Below are positions 54,938-63,585 of a DNA stretch of 64,000 nucleotides, piece by piece; the first letter of the stretch is position 1; every line of letters starts with the position of its first letter. The DNA comes from Neorhizobium huautlense. GTDB taxonomy: Bacteria > Pseudomonadota > Alphaproteobacteria > Rhizobiales > Rhizobiaceae. The notes beneath the pieces were generated by a model, which saw nothing but the letters and a program-made list of their open reading frames with translations, had not been told where the DNA came from and made no database searches. The DNA lies in the NCBI RefSeq assembly GCF_002968575.1, contig NZ_PVBM01000001.1, positions 124,001 through 188,000 of the forward strand, in the 5' to 3' direction. The position numbers and the translations under genes were made by a program.

Positions 54938-54941
54938 TCAT

Positions 54942-56507
54942 ATGAACGAACAGAGACTTTCTGTGAGAGACCGGCGGCGGGCGGGCGCCGTTGACATGCG
55001 AATGGCCGCAGACGGGAAGAATGGCCTCATCCAGTCTTTTTTAAGCCACCGCTTTTCTACCGCAGAAATCTATTTCATCGCGGTCGCCTGTGTGTTGACC
55101 GCCTTCGTCTTGCGCCTTGCTCTGCACGGCCTGCTCGATGACCGGGCGACCTTTACTTTCTTCATTCCGCCCATTCTGATTGCCGCCGTCATTGGCGGCA
55201 TTCCGGCATCGATCTTCTCGGTCGCCCTTTCCGTCCTGGCCGTCTACGTCATCAAGGAATTTACCCCACGCGGACCGACCCTTTCGGAAATGGCCGCCAT
55301 CGGCATCGTGGGGGTTGCGATCGCGCTTGTCGGCGAGATTCTTCATTCCGCGCGCAAGACAATCGAGAAGGTCCAGGCCAGGGCGGATTCGCGCGAAGCG
55401 CATCTGCGCTCCGTGCTCGATACGGTGCTCGATGCCAGCATCGTCAGCACCAAGGACGGGACGATCGTGTCCTTCAATGCGGCGGCCGTCCGACAGTTCG
55501 GCTATACCGAGGAGGAGGCGATCGGGCAAAACCTTCGTATCTTGATGCCGGAGCCCTATCACCGCGAGCATGACGGATATCTCGCCCGGTATCTATCGAC
55601 CGGCGAAAGGCGGATCATCGGAATCGATCGGGTTGTCGTCGGGCGCCGCAAGGACGGCTCCACGTTTCCGATGAAGCTCGCCGTCGCCGAAACCCAGTCC
55701 GATGGAGAAGTCTTTTTCACCGGTTTTGTGCGCGATCTGACGGAGCGGGAGGAATATGCCGCCCGCCTTCAGGAAATTCAGGGGGAACTGGCCCGGCTCG
55801 CCCGCCTTAACGAAATGGGAGAAATGGCTTCGACGCTCGCCCACGAGCTTAACCAGCCCCTGTCGGCAATCTCCAACTACGTGCATGGCTGCGCGCGCCT
55901 GCTGCGCGACGTCGACGAGCCGATCGCGATGAGGATGCGCGAGGCGCTGGAGGAAACGGCCAGACAATCGCTCAGGGCCGGCCAGATCATCAAGCACCTC
56001 AGGGAGTTCGTCACCAAGGGAGAGACGGAAAAGGCGCCTGAGAACATTCGCCGGCTGGTCGAGGAGGCCGGAGCGCTGGCATTGGTCGGTTCACGCGAGA
56101 AAGGCGTCAGAGTGGTCTTCGAATTCGCACCCGGTCCAGAAATAGTGGTGGCCGACCGTATCCAGATCCAGCAGGTTTTGACGAATCTGATGCGCAACGC
56201 GATCGAGGCGATGAGCGAGAGTGAACGGCGCGAATTGGTCATCCGCACCGAACCCGAGAGCAACAACCTCATGATGATCACCGTACGCGACACGGGACCG
56301 GGCATTCCGGGTGAAATTGCCGAACAGCTTTTCAGGCCCTTCGTCACCACCAAACCGGGCGGGATGGGGATAGGCCTCTCTATCTCGAAGCGTATTGTGG
56401 AAGCCCATGGCGGCGATATGATCGTATCGAGCAATCCGGCGGGAGGAGCGACGTTCCGCTTCACGCTTCCGATCTACAAGGGGGACAGCGAGAATGCAGA
56501 CAGGTGA
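54942..56507 (+). CDS. fixL: Oxygen sensor histidine kinase FixL
   Basis: Haem-based oxygen sensor kinase of 521 residues. About four membrane helices lie in residues 43-140, then the haem-PAS domain (about 150-275) with the proximal His210 in the REHDGY motif and the distal Arg230 in IIGIDR, matching His200 and Arg220 of Bradyrhizobium FixL. The kinase core has phospho-acceptor His301 in [15 protein letters not shown] and an intact ATP lid ([21 protein letters not shown]). Under low oxygen it phosphorylates FixJ. Its end overlaps fixJ by 14 bp. No receiver domain is attached, so this is the classical FixL, not the hybrid hFixL of some Rhizobium. Confidence 0.96.
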   Translation: MNEQRLSVRDRRRAGAVDMRMAADGKNGLIQSFLSHRFSTAEIYFIAVACVLTAFVLRLALHGLLDDRATFTFFIPPILIAAVIGGIPASIFSVALSVLAVYVIKEFTPRGPTLSEMAAIGIVGVAIALVGEILHSARKTIEKVQARADSREAHLRSVLDTVLDASIVSTKDGTIVSFNAAAVRQFGYTEEEAIGQNLRILMPEPYHREHDGYLARYLSTGERRIIGIDRVVVGRRKDGSTFPMKLAVAETQSDGEVFFTGFVRDLTEREEYAARLQEIQGELARLARLNEMGEMASTLAHELNQPLSAISNYVHGCARLLRDVDEPIAMRMREALEETARQSLRAGQIIKHLREFVTKGETEKAPENIRRLVEEAGALALVGSREKGVRVVFEFAPGPEIVVADRIQIQQVLTNLMRNAIEAMSESERRELVIRTEPESNNLMMITVRDTGPGIPGEIAEQLFRPFVTTKPGGMGIGLSISKRIVEAHGGDMIVSSNPAGGATFRFTLPIYKGDSENADR

Positions 56508-57126
56508 CTATACGGTTCATATCGTCGACGACGAGGAGCCGGTCAGGAAATCTCTTGCATTCATGCTGACGATGAACGGCTTTGCCGTGCGTATTCATGA
56601 AACGGCGTCGTCCTTCCTGCAGTTCGCACCCAGCATCCGCAACGGCGTCTTGATAACGGATCTCCGCATGCCGGACATGACCGGCGTCGAGCTGATCCGT
56701 AAACTCGTGACAGGACGTACGAATGTCCCGGCCATCGTGATCACCGGCCACGGCGACGTACCTCTGGCCGTGGAAGCGATGAAAGCCGGCGCCGTGGATT
56801 TCATAGAAAAGCCCTTCGAAGATACGGTCATCATTGAAGCGATAGAACGTGCCGCGGCTCAATTCCGGGAGAAAACCGCCGATCCCGACGATATGGACGA
56901 AGTCAGGAGCCGCCTTAAGAGCTTGAGCGATCGGGAGCGGCAGGTATTGGCGGCAGTGGTGGCCGGCCAGCCGAACAAGTCGATCGCATATGATCTCGAC
57001 ATCAGCCCTCGAACGGTCGAGGTGCATAGGGCAAACGTCATGGCAAAGATGAAAGCAAGGAGCCTGCCACAGCTCGTTCGCATGGCCATTGCCGCCGGCT
57101 CGCCCCTCGGTGAAGCGGATAATTAA
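56494..57126 (+). CDS. fixJ: Response regulator FixJ
   Basis: Two-domain regulator of 210 residues: receiver (1-120) with phosphorylatable Asp56 in [11 protein letters not shown] and Lys in EKPFED, and a LuxR/NarL-type HTH (about 145-205, [25 protein letters not shown]) that binds DNA. Phospho-FixJ activates fixK and nifA. The start lies within the fixL 3' end, giving coupled translation. The gene is followed by a 70-bp gap and the small receiver gene. Confidence 0.96.
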   Translation: MQTGDYTVHIVDDEEPVRKSLAFMLTMNGFAVRIHETASSFLQFAPSIRNGVLITDLRMPDMTGVELIRKLVTGRTNVPAIVITGHGDVPLAVEAMKAGAVDFIEKPFEDTVIIEAIERAAAQFREKTADPDDMDEVRSRLKSLSDRERQVLAAVVAGQPNKSIAYDLDISPRTVEVHRANVMAKMKARSLPQLVRMAIAAGSPLGEADN

Positions 57127-57196
57127 TTTTCATTTCTTGATCCAGCGCAAAGCGGACCCGCCCTGAAGGCGCTAGGAACCGGATGTCGGAGGTAAT

Positions 57197-57565
57197 TTGC
57201 CATCCAAGCTTGCGGATAGTCTGGTGCACTCACCGTTGAGAAACATCGTCATCATCGAACCGGATCTCGGCCTCCGGCAATCGTTGACGTTTGCGCTCGA
57301 GGTGGAGGGATATCGGGTCGAAGCCCTCGATACGTGGCGCAAGGCGCATATTCCGATCACCCCAACCCTCTGCATGATCATCGACGACAACCTGTTGCGG
57401 AGCCGCGAGGACGCGAGGCGGTACCTGCGCGATTTGGGCCAGACTGTCATCCTCCTCACCGATGGCGTATATCCTGCCGTAAACGATGACGGTCTCATCC
57501 TCACAAAACCCTTCGACGGCGCCGATCTGCTGCGGCTCGTAAGAAGCCTCGAGACGGTAGACTGA
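57197..57565 (+). CDS. Stand-alone receiver-like protein, FixT-like candidate
   Basis: Small receiver fold of 122 residues. The first strand reads NIVIIEPDLGLRQSLTFALEVEGY, so the usual acidic pair is E/D split by Pro; the phospho-acceptor region is CMIIDDNLL, and a Lys-Pro (ILTKPFDG) closes the site. There is no output domain. Its place directly after fixLJ and before fixK recalls FixT, a receiver-like antikinase that inhibits FixL in Sinorhizobium and Caulobacter. Unlike Caulobacter FixT it has a single Cys, so no iron-sulfur site. Start uncertain: TTG 57197 follows GGAGGT by four bases; a GTG at 57224 is also possible. Confidence 0.65.
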   Translation: MPSKLADSLVHSPLRNIVIIEPDLGLRQSLTFALEVEGYRVEALDTWRKAHIPITPTLCMIIDDNLLRSREDARRYLRDLGQTVILLTDGVYPAVNDDGLILTKPFDGADLLRLVRSLETVD

Positions 57566-57679
57566 TATCCCCAATCCTTTCGTTACTCCGCGGCTACGTA
57601 CATCCCCCTAGTGAGAGAACCGAATTTTTCACTGGTCCGTCTTGAGGCATCCTGAAACCTCAGAACGGGAGAATGCAGT

Positions 57680-58330
57680 ATGCAAACCGCCGCCGCCCAC
57701 AATCAAAGGCAACCCGTATCGGGCCGATCGACGGCAAACTCTCCCAAGACTGCCGGCTTTTGCAGGCCATATCCCGTCGTGGCCTTTACGGCAGGCGCGG
57801 AAATCTACGCTCCGGGCAGCAGGGCTGGTACGTTCTATCAGGTCGAATTCGGCGCGGTACGCGTCCACAGGCTGCTGTCGGACGGAAGACGGCAGATCAT
57901 CGCCTTCTACTTGGCCGGAGAGACCTTCGGCTATGATGCAGACCGGACCCACAGTTTCTTCGCGGAAGCCATCACGCAAACGGGGCTGCGCGCCATGACC
58001 CGCCCTGCCAACGACGAAGCCTCGCCCGAACTTCTCAGCCTGGCATTGCGCGGGATGCTGCGTGCCCAGGAACACATCATGATGATCGGTCGACAGACCG
58101 CGGTCGAACGGATCGCCAGCTTCCTGATCGACATGGCAAACCGCCAGGGCGACCTCGAACATTTCGATCTGCCGATGAGCCGGCTGGACATCGCCGACCA
58201 TCTCGGTCTGACGATAGAAACGGTGTCGCGGGTATTCGCGAAGCTTCGTTCGGGCGGGTTCATCAGGCTGAAGAGCACTCGCCGCGTCGAATTCAAGAGG
58301 CCCGACGCGCTCCGCAGCCTCTGCGCATAG
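57680..58330 (+). CDS. fixK: Crp/Fnr-family regulator FixK
   Basis: Transcription activator of 216 residues: cyclic-nucleotide-binding fold (about 30-140) and a winged helix with recognition helix LGLTIETVSRVFAKL (E..SR, the FNR/FixK type that reads TTGAT-N4-ATCAA). It lacks the four-Cys iron-sulfur signature of FNR (one Cys at residue 28), so it is the oxygen-blind FixK class driven by FixLJ. The ATG at 57680 has GGGAGA nearby. An upstream TACGTAC-CCCCCTAG stretch (57594-57610) could be a FixJ site, with low certainty. Targets such as fixNOQP are not in the window. Confidence 0.88.
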   Translation: MQTAAAHNQRQPVSGRSTANSPKTAGFCRPYPVVAFTAGAEIYAPGSRAGTFYQVEFGAVRVHRLLSDGRRQIIAFYLAGETFGYDADRTHSFFAEAITQTGLRAMTRPANDEASPELLSLALRGMLRAQEHIMMIGRQTAVERIASFLIDMANRQGDLEHFDLPMSRLDIADHLGLTIETVSRVFAKLRSGGFIRLKSTRRVEFKRPDALRSLCA

Positions 58331-58357
58331 ATTAGGCCTCACTTCCAGACCAGCGGC

Positions 58358-59083
58358 TCAACCGATCTCGTCCAGCATGGCGCGCATGCTGCGGACGATC
58401 CCGCTGTCGGTCGCGTAGGAGGCGGAAGCCTGGAAGCCGAAAGCAATGGCTTTTGGGCTAACACCGTCAATCGGTCGGCGGCAGGAACTATGGATCTCGC
58501 GGGCTCCGGTCTGCCGCACGATCTGCTCGGCATTCATTAGGTTGATGCCGCTGCCTGGCATGATCGACAGACGTCCCTTCGCCTGTTCCACCAGTCTGCC
58601 AAGCCGATCGAGGCCATTGGGCGCGCTAACCTCGAGGCCCGATGTCAGGACGCGTTCCACGCCCAGTTCGACGGCCTGCTCAAGCGCTTCGTCGGCATTC
58701 GGCACCAGGTCGAAAGCCCGATGCAGGGTGACCCCAAGACCCGTTGTATGATCCGTTAACCGCGTTAGGAGAGCCAGGTCGAGCGTGTCGTCGGGACGGC
58801 TTGCTCCGAGCACGACGCCCGCCAGGCCAGCGGCGCGCACTGCATCGATATCGGCCAGCATTGCCGTTTCGTCGTCGGCGCCGAAGACGAAGTCTCCGGC
58901 ACGCGGTCGTATCATTGCATAGACCGGAATCGGCGCGTTTGCCGCAAGCGTCAGGAGGCCTGGCGTAGGTGTCAATCCGCCGACATCGAGCGCCGAGCAG
59001 AGTTCGATCCGGTCCGCGCCTCCGGCGATCGCGGCGGCGAGGCCCTGCGGGCTGTCGACACAGACTTCGAGGATAATGCCCAC
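58358..59083 (-). CDS. cutC: CutC-family TIM-barrel protein
   Basis: Protein of the CutC family (241 residues), once described as copper-homeostasis factor though its function is unsettled. LEVCVDSPQGLAAAIAGGADRIELCSAL and VTLHRAFDL, GSGINLMNAEQIV, GAREIHSSCR are signature segments. The start is GTG 59083 with GGGAGG five bases ahead. It lies 1 bp from the ROK-kinase stop at the end of a sugar/peptide uptake operon, which points to a metabolic rather than copper role in this context. Confidence 0.88.
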   Translation of the reverse strand: MGIILEVCVDSPQGLAAAIAGGADRIELCSALDVGGLTPTPGLLTLAANAPIPVYAMIRPRAGDFVFGADDETAMLADIDAVRAAGLAGVVLGASRPDDTLDLALLTRLTDHTTGLGVTLHRAFDLVPNADEALEQAVELGVERVLTSGLEVSAPNGLDRLGRLVEQAKGRLSIMPGSGINLMNAEQIVRQTGAREIHSSCRRPIDGVSPKAIAFGFQASASYATDSGIVRSMRAMLDEIG

Positions 59084-59084
59084 A

Positions 59085-60059
59085 TCAACCTCCCTGATGA
59101 CCGAGCAAGGCAGCCCCCACCAGTCCGCCGTCATCCTGCCGAAGCGCCGGCGTCACCAGGGGGTGACCGAAGCGATTGAGAATGCGCCTGCGCACGGCCT
59201 GATCCAGCGCATCGATTAGCGGTGTCACTGATGCAAGGCCGCCCCCGACCGGCACGATCGACGCACCCGTGACGTTGACCGCCAGCGCCAGCGGATCGGC
59301 GACAAGTTCGAGATAAACCGCCACCGTTTTGACCGCCCGCGCCTCGCCTGCCTGCCAGTTTTCGAGGATATCGTGGCTGGTCTCTTCGCAGCCATGCAGG
59401 AAATCGTGCAGCCGTTCGATGCCGCGAGCCCCACCAATCGTATCGACGCAGCCGGATTGACCGCAGCCACAGGGAAACCGCGGCACATGCAGCGTTTCGC
59501 CGTAGATCTCGACCGTCGTGTTGAGGATCGGGCCATGCCCCCATTCGCCGGTCACGCCGCCGGCACCCCGCACCAGACAGCCATCGATCGCCAGTCCACC
59601 ACCGATCCCGGTGCCCATGATGGCGCAGAAGACGACCGAATGCCCCCGCCCTGCCCCTTCATTGGCTTCCGCCAATGTCAGGCAGTCGGCATCGTTGGCC
59701 GCCAGCACCCGCCGGCCAAGCATGGCCGACAGTTCGTCAACGAGCCGTCTTCCGGTTATGCAGGGAATGTTCGCCGATGTGGCCCTGCCATCACGGGGGT
59801 CGACGAGGCCAGCGATCGACAATGCCAGAGGCGATTCCGGATCACCTGCACCTTGGTGACGCTCGATCAGCGCCGACAGCGAAGCAGCCAGGTCATCCCA
59901 GCTTGCAGCGGGCGTCGCTACCTTCTCCAATGGCACCAACGCACCCGGCGCCGGCGACACGGCAAACTTCATGAACGAACCGCCGACATCGGCGCAGAAG
60001 ACCGGCTTTCCCGACCCCCGCCTATCCGCCCATTCAGATTCCGCCGCGATCATACTCAT
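59085..60059 (-). CDS. ROK-family sugar kinase
   Basis: Sugar kinase of the ROK family, 324 residues, cytoplasmic. ATP-binding DVGGSFMKF (24-32) and the zinc cluster C-G-C-G-x-x-G-C preceded by GEWGHGP are present, along with MGTGIGGGLAIDG. It most resembles N-acetylglucosamine/N-acetylmannosamine kinases and glucokinases. Its start overlaps the upstream permease stop (ATGA), tying it to the transporter. A kinase behind a peptide-type transporter suggests the imported molecule is an amino-sugar or glycoconjugate. Confidence 0.9.
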   Translation of the reverse strand: MSMIAAESEWADRRGSGKPVFCADVGGSFMKFAVSPAPGALVPLEKVATPAASWDDLAASLSALIERHQGAGDPESPLALSIAGLVDPRDGRATSANIPCITGRRLVDELSAMLGRRVLAANDADCLTLAEANEGAGRGHSVVFCAIMGTGIGGGLAIDGCLVRGAGGVTGEWGHGPILNTTVEIYGETLHVPRFPCGCGQSGCVDTIGGARGIERLHDFLHGCEETSHDILENWQAGEARAVKTVAVYLELVADPLALAVNVTGASIVPVGGGLASVTPLIDALDQAVRRRILNRFGHPLVTPALRQDDGGLVGAALLGHQGG

Positions 60060-60922
60060 TTGCGCGGATCCAGCAGATCGCGCAGTCCATCACCGAGGAT
60101 GTTGAAGCCAAGCACCGTGATCATGATTGCGAGGCCGGGAAACAGCGACATGTAGATATTGAGGCCGAGATAATTCCGGCCGTCGCTCATCATCGCGCCC
60201 CATTCGGGAAGCGGCGGCTGCGCCCCGAGGCCAAGGAAGGAAAGGCTCGCGGCAGAAAGGATGACGGTTCCGGCCGTCAGCGTCGACTGGACGATGATCG
60301 GCCCGATCGCATTGCGCAGGATATAATGGGTCATGATGCGGCGGCGCGAGATCCCGAGCGAGATCGCAGCTTCGACATAGTCCATGCTCTTCAGCCCAAG
60401 CGTGAGGTTCCGGCTGAGCCGGGCGTAGACCGGCGCGGAGAAGATGGCAATGGCGATCAGAAGGTTGATCAGGCTGCTGCCGAGCACGCTGACGATCAGG
60501 ATTGCAAGCACGATGCCCGGAAAGGCGAAGAGAATGTCCATGACCCACATGACCGCCTGGTCGACATAACGGCCGCTCATGCCCGACATAATGCCGAGGG
60601 GCACGCCGACGATCACCGCCAGGCCGACGCTGAGCACCACCTCGAGCAACGAAATACGCGCTCCATAGAGGACGCGGGCAAATATGTCGCGGCCGTTGTC
60701 GTCCGTCCCGAACGGATGTGCCCAGGAGGGTGGCTCCATGGTCGCAAGCAGGTCCTGCGCATAAGGGTCGACGGAAGCGATCAGCGGCGCAAGGATTGCG
60801 GCAAGCACGATCAGGCCGACGAGGAAACCGCCGAGAGCGATGCTGCGGTGGACCGCCATCCAGCGCAAAGCCCGCGATAACGCCCGGCGGCGCGGTGCAA
60901 TCTCCGTTTCGATCGACGCCAT
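60056..60922 (-). CDS. Dipeptide/oligopeptide ABC permease, DppC type
   Basis: Inner-membrane permease, 288 residues, with a cytoplasmic basic start (ETEIAPRRRALSRALRW), about six helices and the EAA motif AAISLGISRRRIMTHYILRNAIGP. DppC/OppC features include PFGTDDNGRDIFARVLYG and the C-terminal FNILGDGLRDLLDPRK. Start ATG 60922 overlaps the DppB stop (TGATG); a long extra open frame upstream is only its shadow. Confidence 0.92.
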   Translation of the reverse strand: MASIETEIAPRRRALSRALRWMAVHRSIALGGFLVGLIVLAAILAPLIASVDPYAQDLLATMEPPSWAHPFGTDDNGRDIFARVLYGARISLLEVVLSVGLAVIVGVPLGIMSGMSGRYVDQAVMWVMDILFAFPGIVLAILIVSVLGSSLINLLIAIAIFSAPVYARLSRNLTLGLKSMDYVEAAISLGISRRRIMTHYILRNAIGPIIVQSTLTAGTVILSAASLSFLGLGAQPPLPEWGAMMSDGRNYLGLNIYMSLFPGLAIMITVLGFNILGDGLRDLLDPRK

Positions 60923-61842
60923 CAGTCGAACCTTATCTTCGGGTTGAGAACCGCGATCAGAAGTTCCGCGAGCAGGTTCATGACGACCACGCCGGTCACG
61001 GCGACGAGCGTCACGCCCTGGATGACCGGATAATCCCGATAACGGACGGCATCGACAAGGAAACGACCGATACCCGGCCAGTTGAAGACGGATTCGGTGA
61101 CGACTGCGCCACCGACGAGACTGCCGAAATTGAGGCCGACGATGGTGATGATCGGGATCAGCGCGTTGCGCAGCGCGTGGCTCCAGTAGATCGTCTGGGG
61201 AGCGACGCCTTTCGCGTAGGCGGTGCGGATATAGTCCTGAGACATGACCTCGATCATGCTGGAGCGGGTCATGCGGGCAATGACGGCGGTCGGCAGCACG
61301 GCGAGCGTGATCGAGGGAAGAATGAAGCTCCTCCATGAAGAGGCGCCGAGCAGCGGCAGCCAGCCGAGCTGGACGGAGAACGTGTTCATCGCCATCAGCG
61401 CCAGCCAGAAATTGGCGATCGACGCGCCGGCAATGGCAAGGATCATGACGATCTGATCAGGCCAGCCGTGACGGTAGATCGCGGCAATCATGCCGGCCGG
61501 CACGCCGATGCCGATCGCCAGGAGATAAGCGGTGATTGCAAGTCCAAGCGTAAACGGCAAACGCTCGGCAATCTCGTCGACCACCGGCAGCTTGGACTTG
61601 ATGGAGATCCCGAGATCGCCTCTCACGGCTCCATAGGCGAAGGAGGCATATTGCTCCGGCAGGCTGCGGTCGAGACCGAGCCGGCGAGTCATGTTGTCCA
61701 CGGCTTCCTGGGTCGCTTCCGGCCCCGCCATCAGCCGTGCAGGATCGCCGGGCAGCGCGCGTATGGCGACAAAGACCAGAAGGGATACCCCGATGAGGAT
61801 CAACGGCAAGGCCAGCAGCTTCTTGGCGATATAGGCTTTCAT
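60922..61842 (-). CDS. Dipeptide/oligopeptide ABC permease, DppB type
   Basis: Inner-membrane permease of 306 residues, six helices. The N-terminal MKAYIAKKLLALPLILIGVSLLVF, LDRSLPEQYASF and the C-terminal VLNPKIRFD are family features; the EAA loop lies around AYAKGVAPQTIYWSHALRNALIP. Pairs with DppC. The binding-protein gene is 65 bp upstream; no ATPase gene is present in the visible operon, so the ATPases must come from elsewhere or lie outside. Confidence 0.92.
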   Translation of the reverse strand: MKAYIAKKLLALPLILIGVSLLVFVAIRALPGDPARLMAGPEATQEAVDNMTRRLGLDRSLPEQYASFAYGAVRGDLGISIKSKLPVVDEIAERLPFTLGLAITAYLLAIGIGVPAGMIAAIYRHGWPDQIVMILAIAGASIANFWLALMAMNTFSVQLGWLPLLGASSWRSFILPSITLAVLPTAVIARMTRSSMIEVMSQDYIRTAYAKGVAPQTIYWSHALRNALIPIITIVGLNFGSLVGGAVVTESVFNWPGIGRFLVDAVRYRDYPVIQGVTLVAVTGVVVMNLLAELLIAVLNPKIRFD

Positions 61843-61907
61843 CCGCTCGCTCGGTCAATTCATCTAAAGGAGTGGCGGGCGAATCTCCTTGCCCGCCCGC
61901 ACCTCAG

Positions 61908-63443
61908 TTATTTCCTGGCGTCTTTGACGATGATCAGGCCGCCCGGAATGACCCAGGTGCCCTTGACGCCTGCCCGCGTCGCAAAAAGATCCTGCTTCGT
62001 GAAGAGAAGCACATGCGGTGCCTGTTCATTCACGAGCTTCTGTGCATCCACGTAGATGGCGTTGCGCGCTTTCTCATCGAGGGTCGAAGCCGCCTTGTCG
62101 ATCAACTCGTCGAGCTTCGGATCGGAGAAGAAACCGAGATTGGCGCCGGCCGGTGACGCGCTCTTCGAGTGGTAGAGAGGACGGAATTGAAGATCCGCAC
62201 CGTTCACCCCTGAGGACCAGGAGGCGATCGAGGAACCGATAGTGTCTTTTTCCTTGCCAGCCGGGTCGAGAAATGCCGCCTTGGACCAGACGCCGCCTTC
62301 CATCTTGCGCACTTCGAGCTTGATCCCGGCTTTCGCCCACATGGCTTGTAGCAGCTCGCCGATGCGGGATTCCTGCTCCTGCACGATGGTCGACATGGAG
62401 AAGCCGTCGGGGTAGCCGGCCTCCTTCAACAGCTGCTTCGCCTTCTCGACGTCATAGCTATAGGGTGCGAGCGATTTGTCGTAGCCGGGCGTCACCGGCG
62501 CCAGCGGCGAGTTGGCCGGCGTCGCAAAACCCTGCATGAAGGCCTTTACGATCCCTTCGCGGTCGGTCGCGTAGTTGAGTGCTTGACGAACGCGCACATC
62601 GTCGAGCGGCTTCATCTTGGTGTTCAGCGAAACCCAGAACACCGCCGAACCGTCGGTGGCGCTGAGCGTCATGTCCGGATTGGCCTTGATCTGCTGGGCA
62701 AAAGCCGCAGGGAACGGATTGACCACATCGGCATCGCCGGTCTGCAGTGCCATGTTCATGACCGACGGCTCCGGAGTCCAAGTCCAGTTGATCTCGTCTT
62801 CGCCCTTCGGCGCGCCGCCCCACCATTCGATGTTCTTGGTCTGCAGCACGTATTCGCCGGATTTATATTCGGCGAGTTTATAGGGACCGGTTCCCACCGC
62901 TTTGCTGCCGATCGTTCCCGCGGTCTCCGCGGCAGGGCTCACCATCAGGCAGGGACCGGTGGCAAGCAGTGCCAGGAAGGCCGGATACTGGGTCTTCAGC
63001 TTGAATTGCACAGTCATCGGATCGACGGCAGTCACGCCTTCGAGAAAGGTGCGCAGACGGCCGCTCGCGGCAAGCCCGCGTTTGGTGTCGAGGTGGCGGG
63101 CGAAGTTCTTGACCACGGCATCGGCGTCAAAGGGGGTGCCATCATGGAACTTGACGCCCGGGCGCAGCTTGAAAGTCCACACCAGACCTGCAGCATCCGA
63201 GGACCATTCGGTGGCAAGCGCCGGTTTGAGCGAAAGATCGGGATCGCGCTTGGTCAGGCCCTCGTACATCGGATCGAGCAAAGCGGCTGTGTAGGTGGCA
63301 GTCTGGTCACCCGGATCCATGGAACGTGGCGCTTCCGTTTGCATCACGTTCAACGTCGCTGCGCCCGCGGCCATTGGAGACAAAAGACTGCCCGCAACCG
63401 CCGAGGCGAGCACAAAACGACGATTTTTCAGAAACATGGCCAT
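61908..63443 (-). CDS. Family 5 (peptide/nickel-type) substrate-binding protein
   Basis: Periplasmic SBP_bac_5 protein of 511 residues; signal peptide about 1-28 (AGSLLSPMAAGAA). The blocks MDPGDQTATYTAALLDPMYEGL, WTFKLRPGVKFHDGTPFDADAVV, VGTGPYKL and VRQALNYATDREGIV define the family. Start ATG 63443 or 63437 (MFLKNRR). It is first in the operon and diverges from a ROK regulator, so expression is likely inducible. Ligand undetermined: family members bind peptides, nickel, sugars and opines. Confidence 0.92.
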   Translation of the reverse strand: MAMFLKNRRFVLASAVAGSLLSPMAAGAATLNVMQTEAPRSMDPGDQTATYTAALLDPMYEGLTKRDPDLSLKPALATEWSSDAAGLVWTFKLRPGVKFHDGTPFDADAVVKNFARHLDTKRGLAASGRLRTFLEGVTAVDPMTVQFKLKTQYPAFLALLATGPCLMVSPAAETAGTIGSKAVGTGPYKLAEYKSGEYVLQTKNIEWWGGAPKGEDEINWTWTPEPSVMNMALQTGDADVVNPFPAAFAQQIKANPDMTLSATDGSAVFWVSLNTKMKPLDDVRVRQALNYATDREGIVKAFMQGFATPANSPLAPVTPGYDKSLAPYSYDVEKAKQLLKEAGYPDGFSMSTIVQEQESRIGELLQAMWAKAGIKLEVRKMEGGVWSKAAFLDPAGKEKDTIGSSIASWSSGVNGADLQFRPLYHSKSASPAGANLGFFSDPKLDELIDKAASTLDEKARNAIYVDAQKLVNEQAPHVLLFTKQDLFATRAGVKGTWVIPGGLIIVKDARK

Positions 63444-63525
63444 GATTGTTCACCCTTATTTTTTGTTGACGTTAGGGCATGCCGTGCCCCTTAGATCATT
63501 TTTATAATTTATTACCGTTGATTTG

Positions 63526-63540
63526 TTCATTTTCTGAACT
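63526..63540. promoter_or_regulatory. Inverted repeat GTTCA-N5-TGAAC, candidate ROK-repressor site
   Basis: A perfect 5-5-5 inverted repeat between the binding-protein gene and the ROK regulator. It lies between a TTGACA -35 element on the minus strand (63545-63550) and a weak -10 (63522-63527), so a bound protein would block transcription of the operon. Confidence 0.5.
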
Positions 63541-63585
63541 TAGTGTCAAGGCACAATCCATAGGGGCCGAAGCCGCTTGACCGCC

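Noticed and set aside
57641-57660. FixK/FNR box at the fixK promoter (TTGAG...CTGAA)
   Set aside because: Only half of the TTGAT-N4-ATCAA symmetry is present, so the match is too poor to report as a site.
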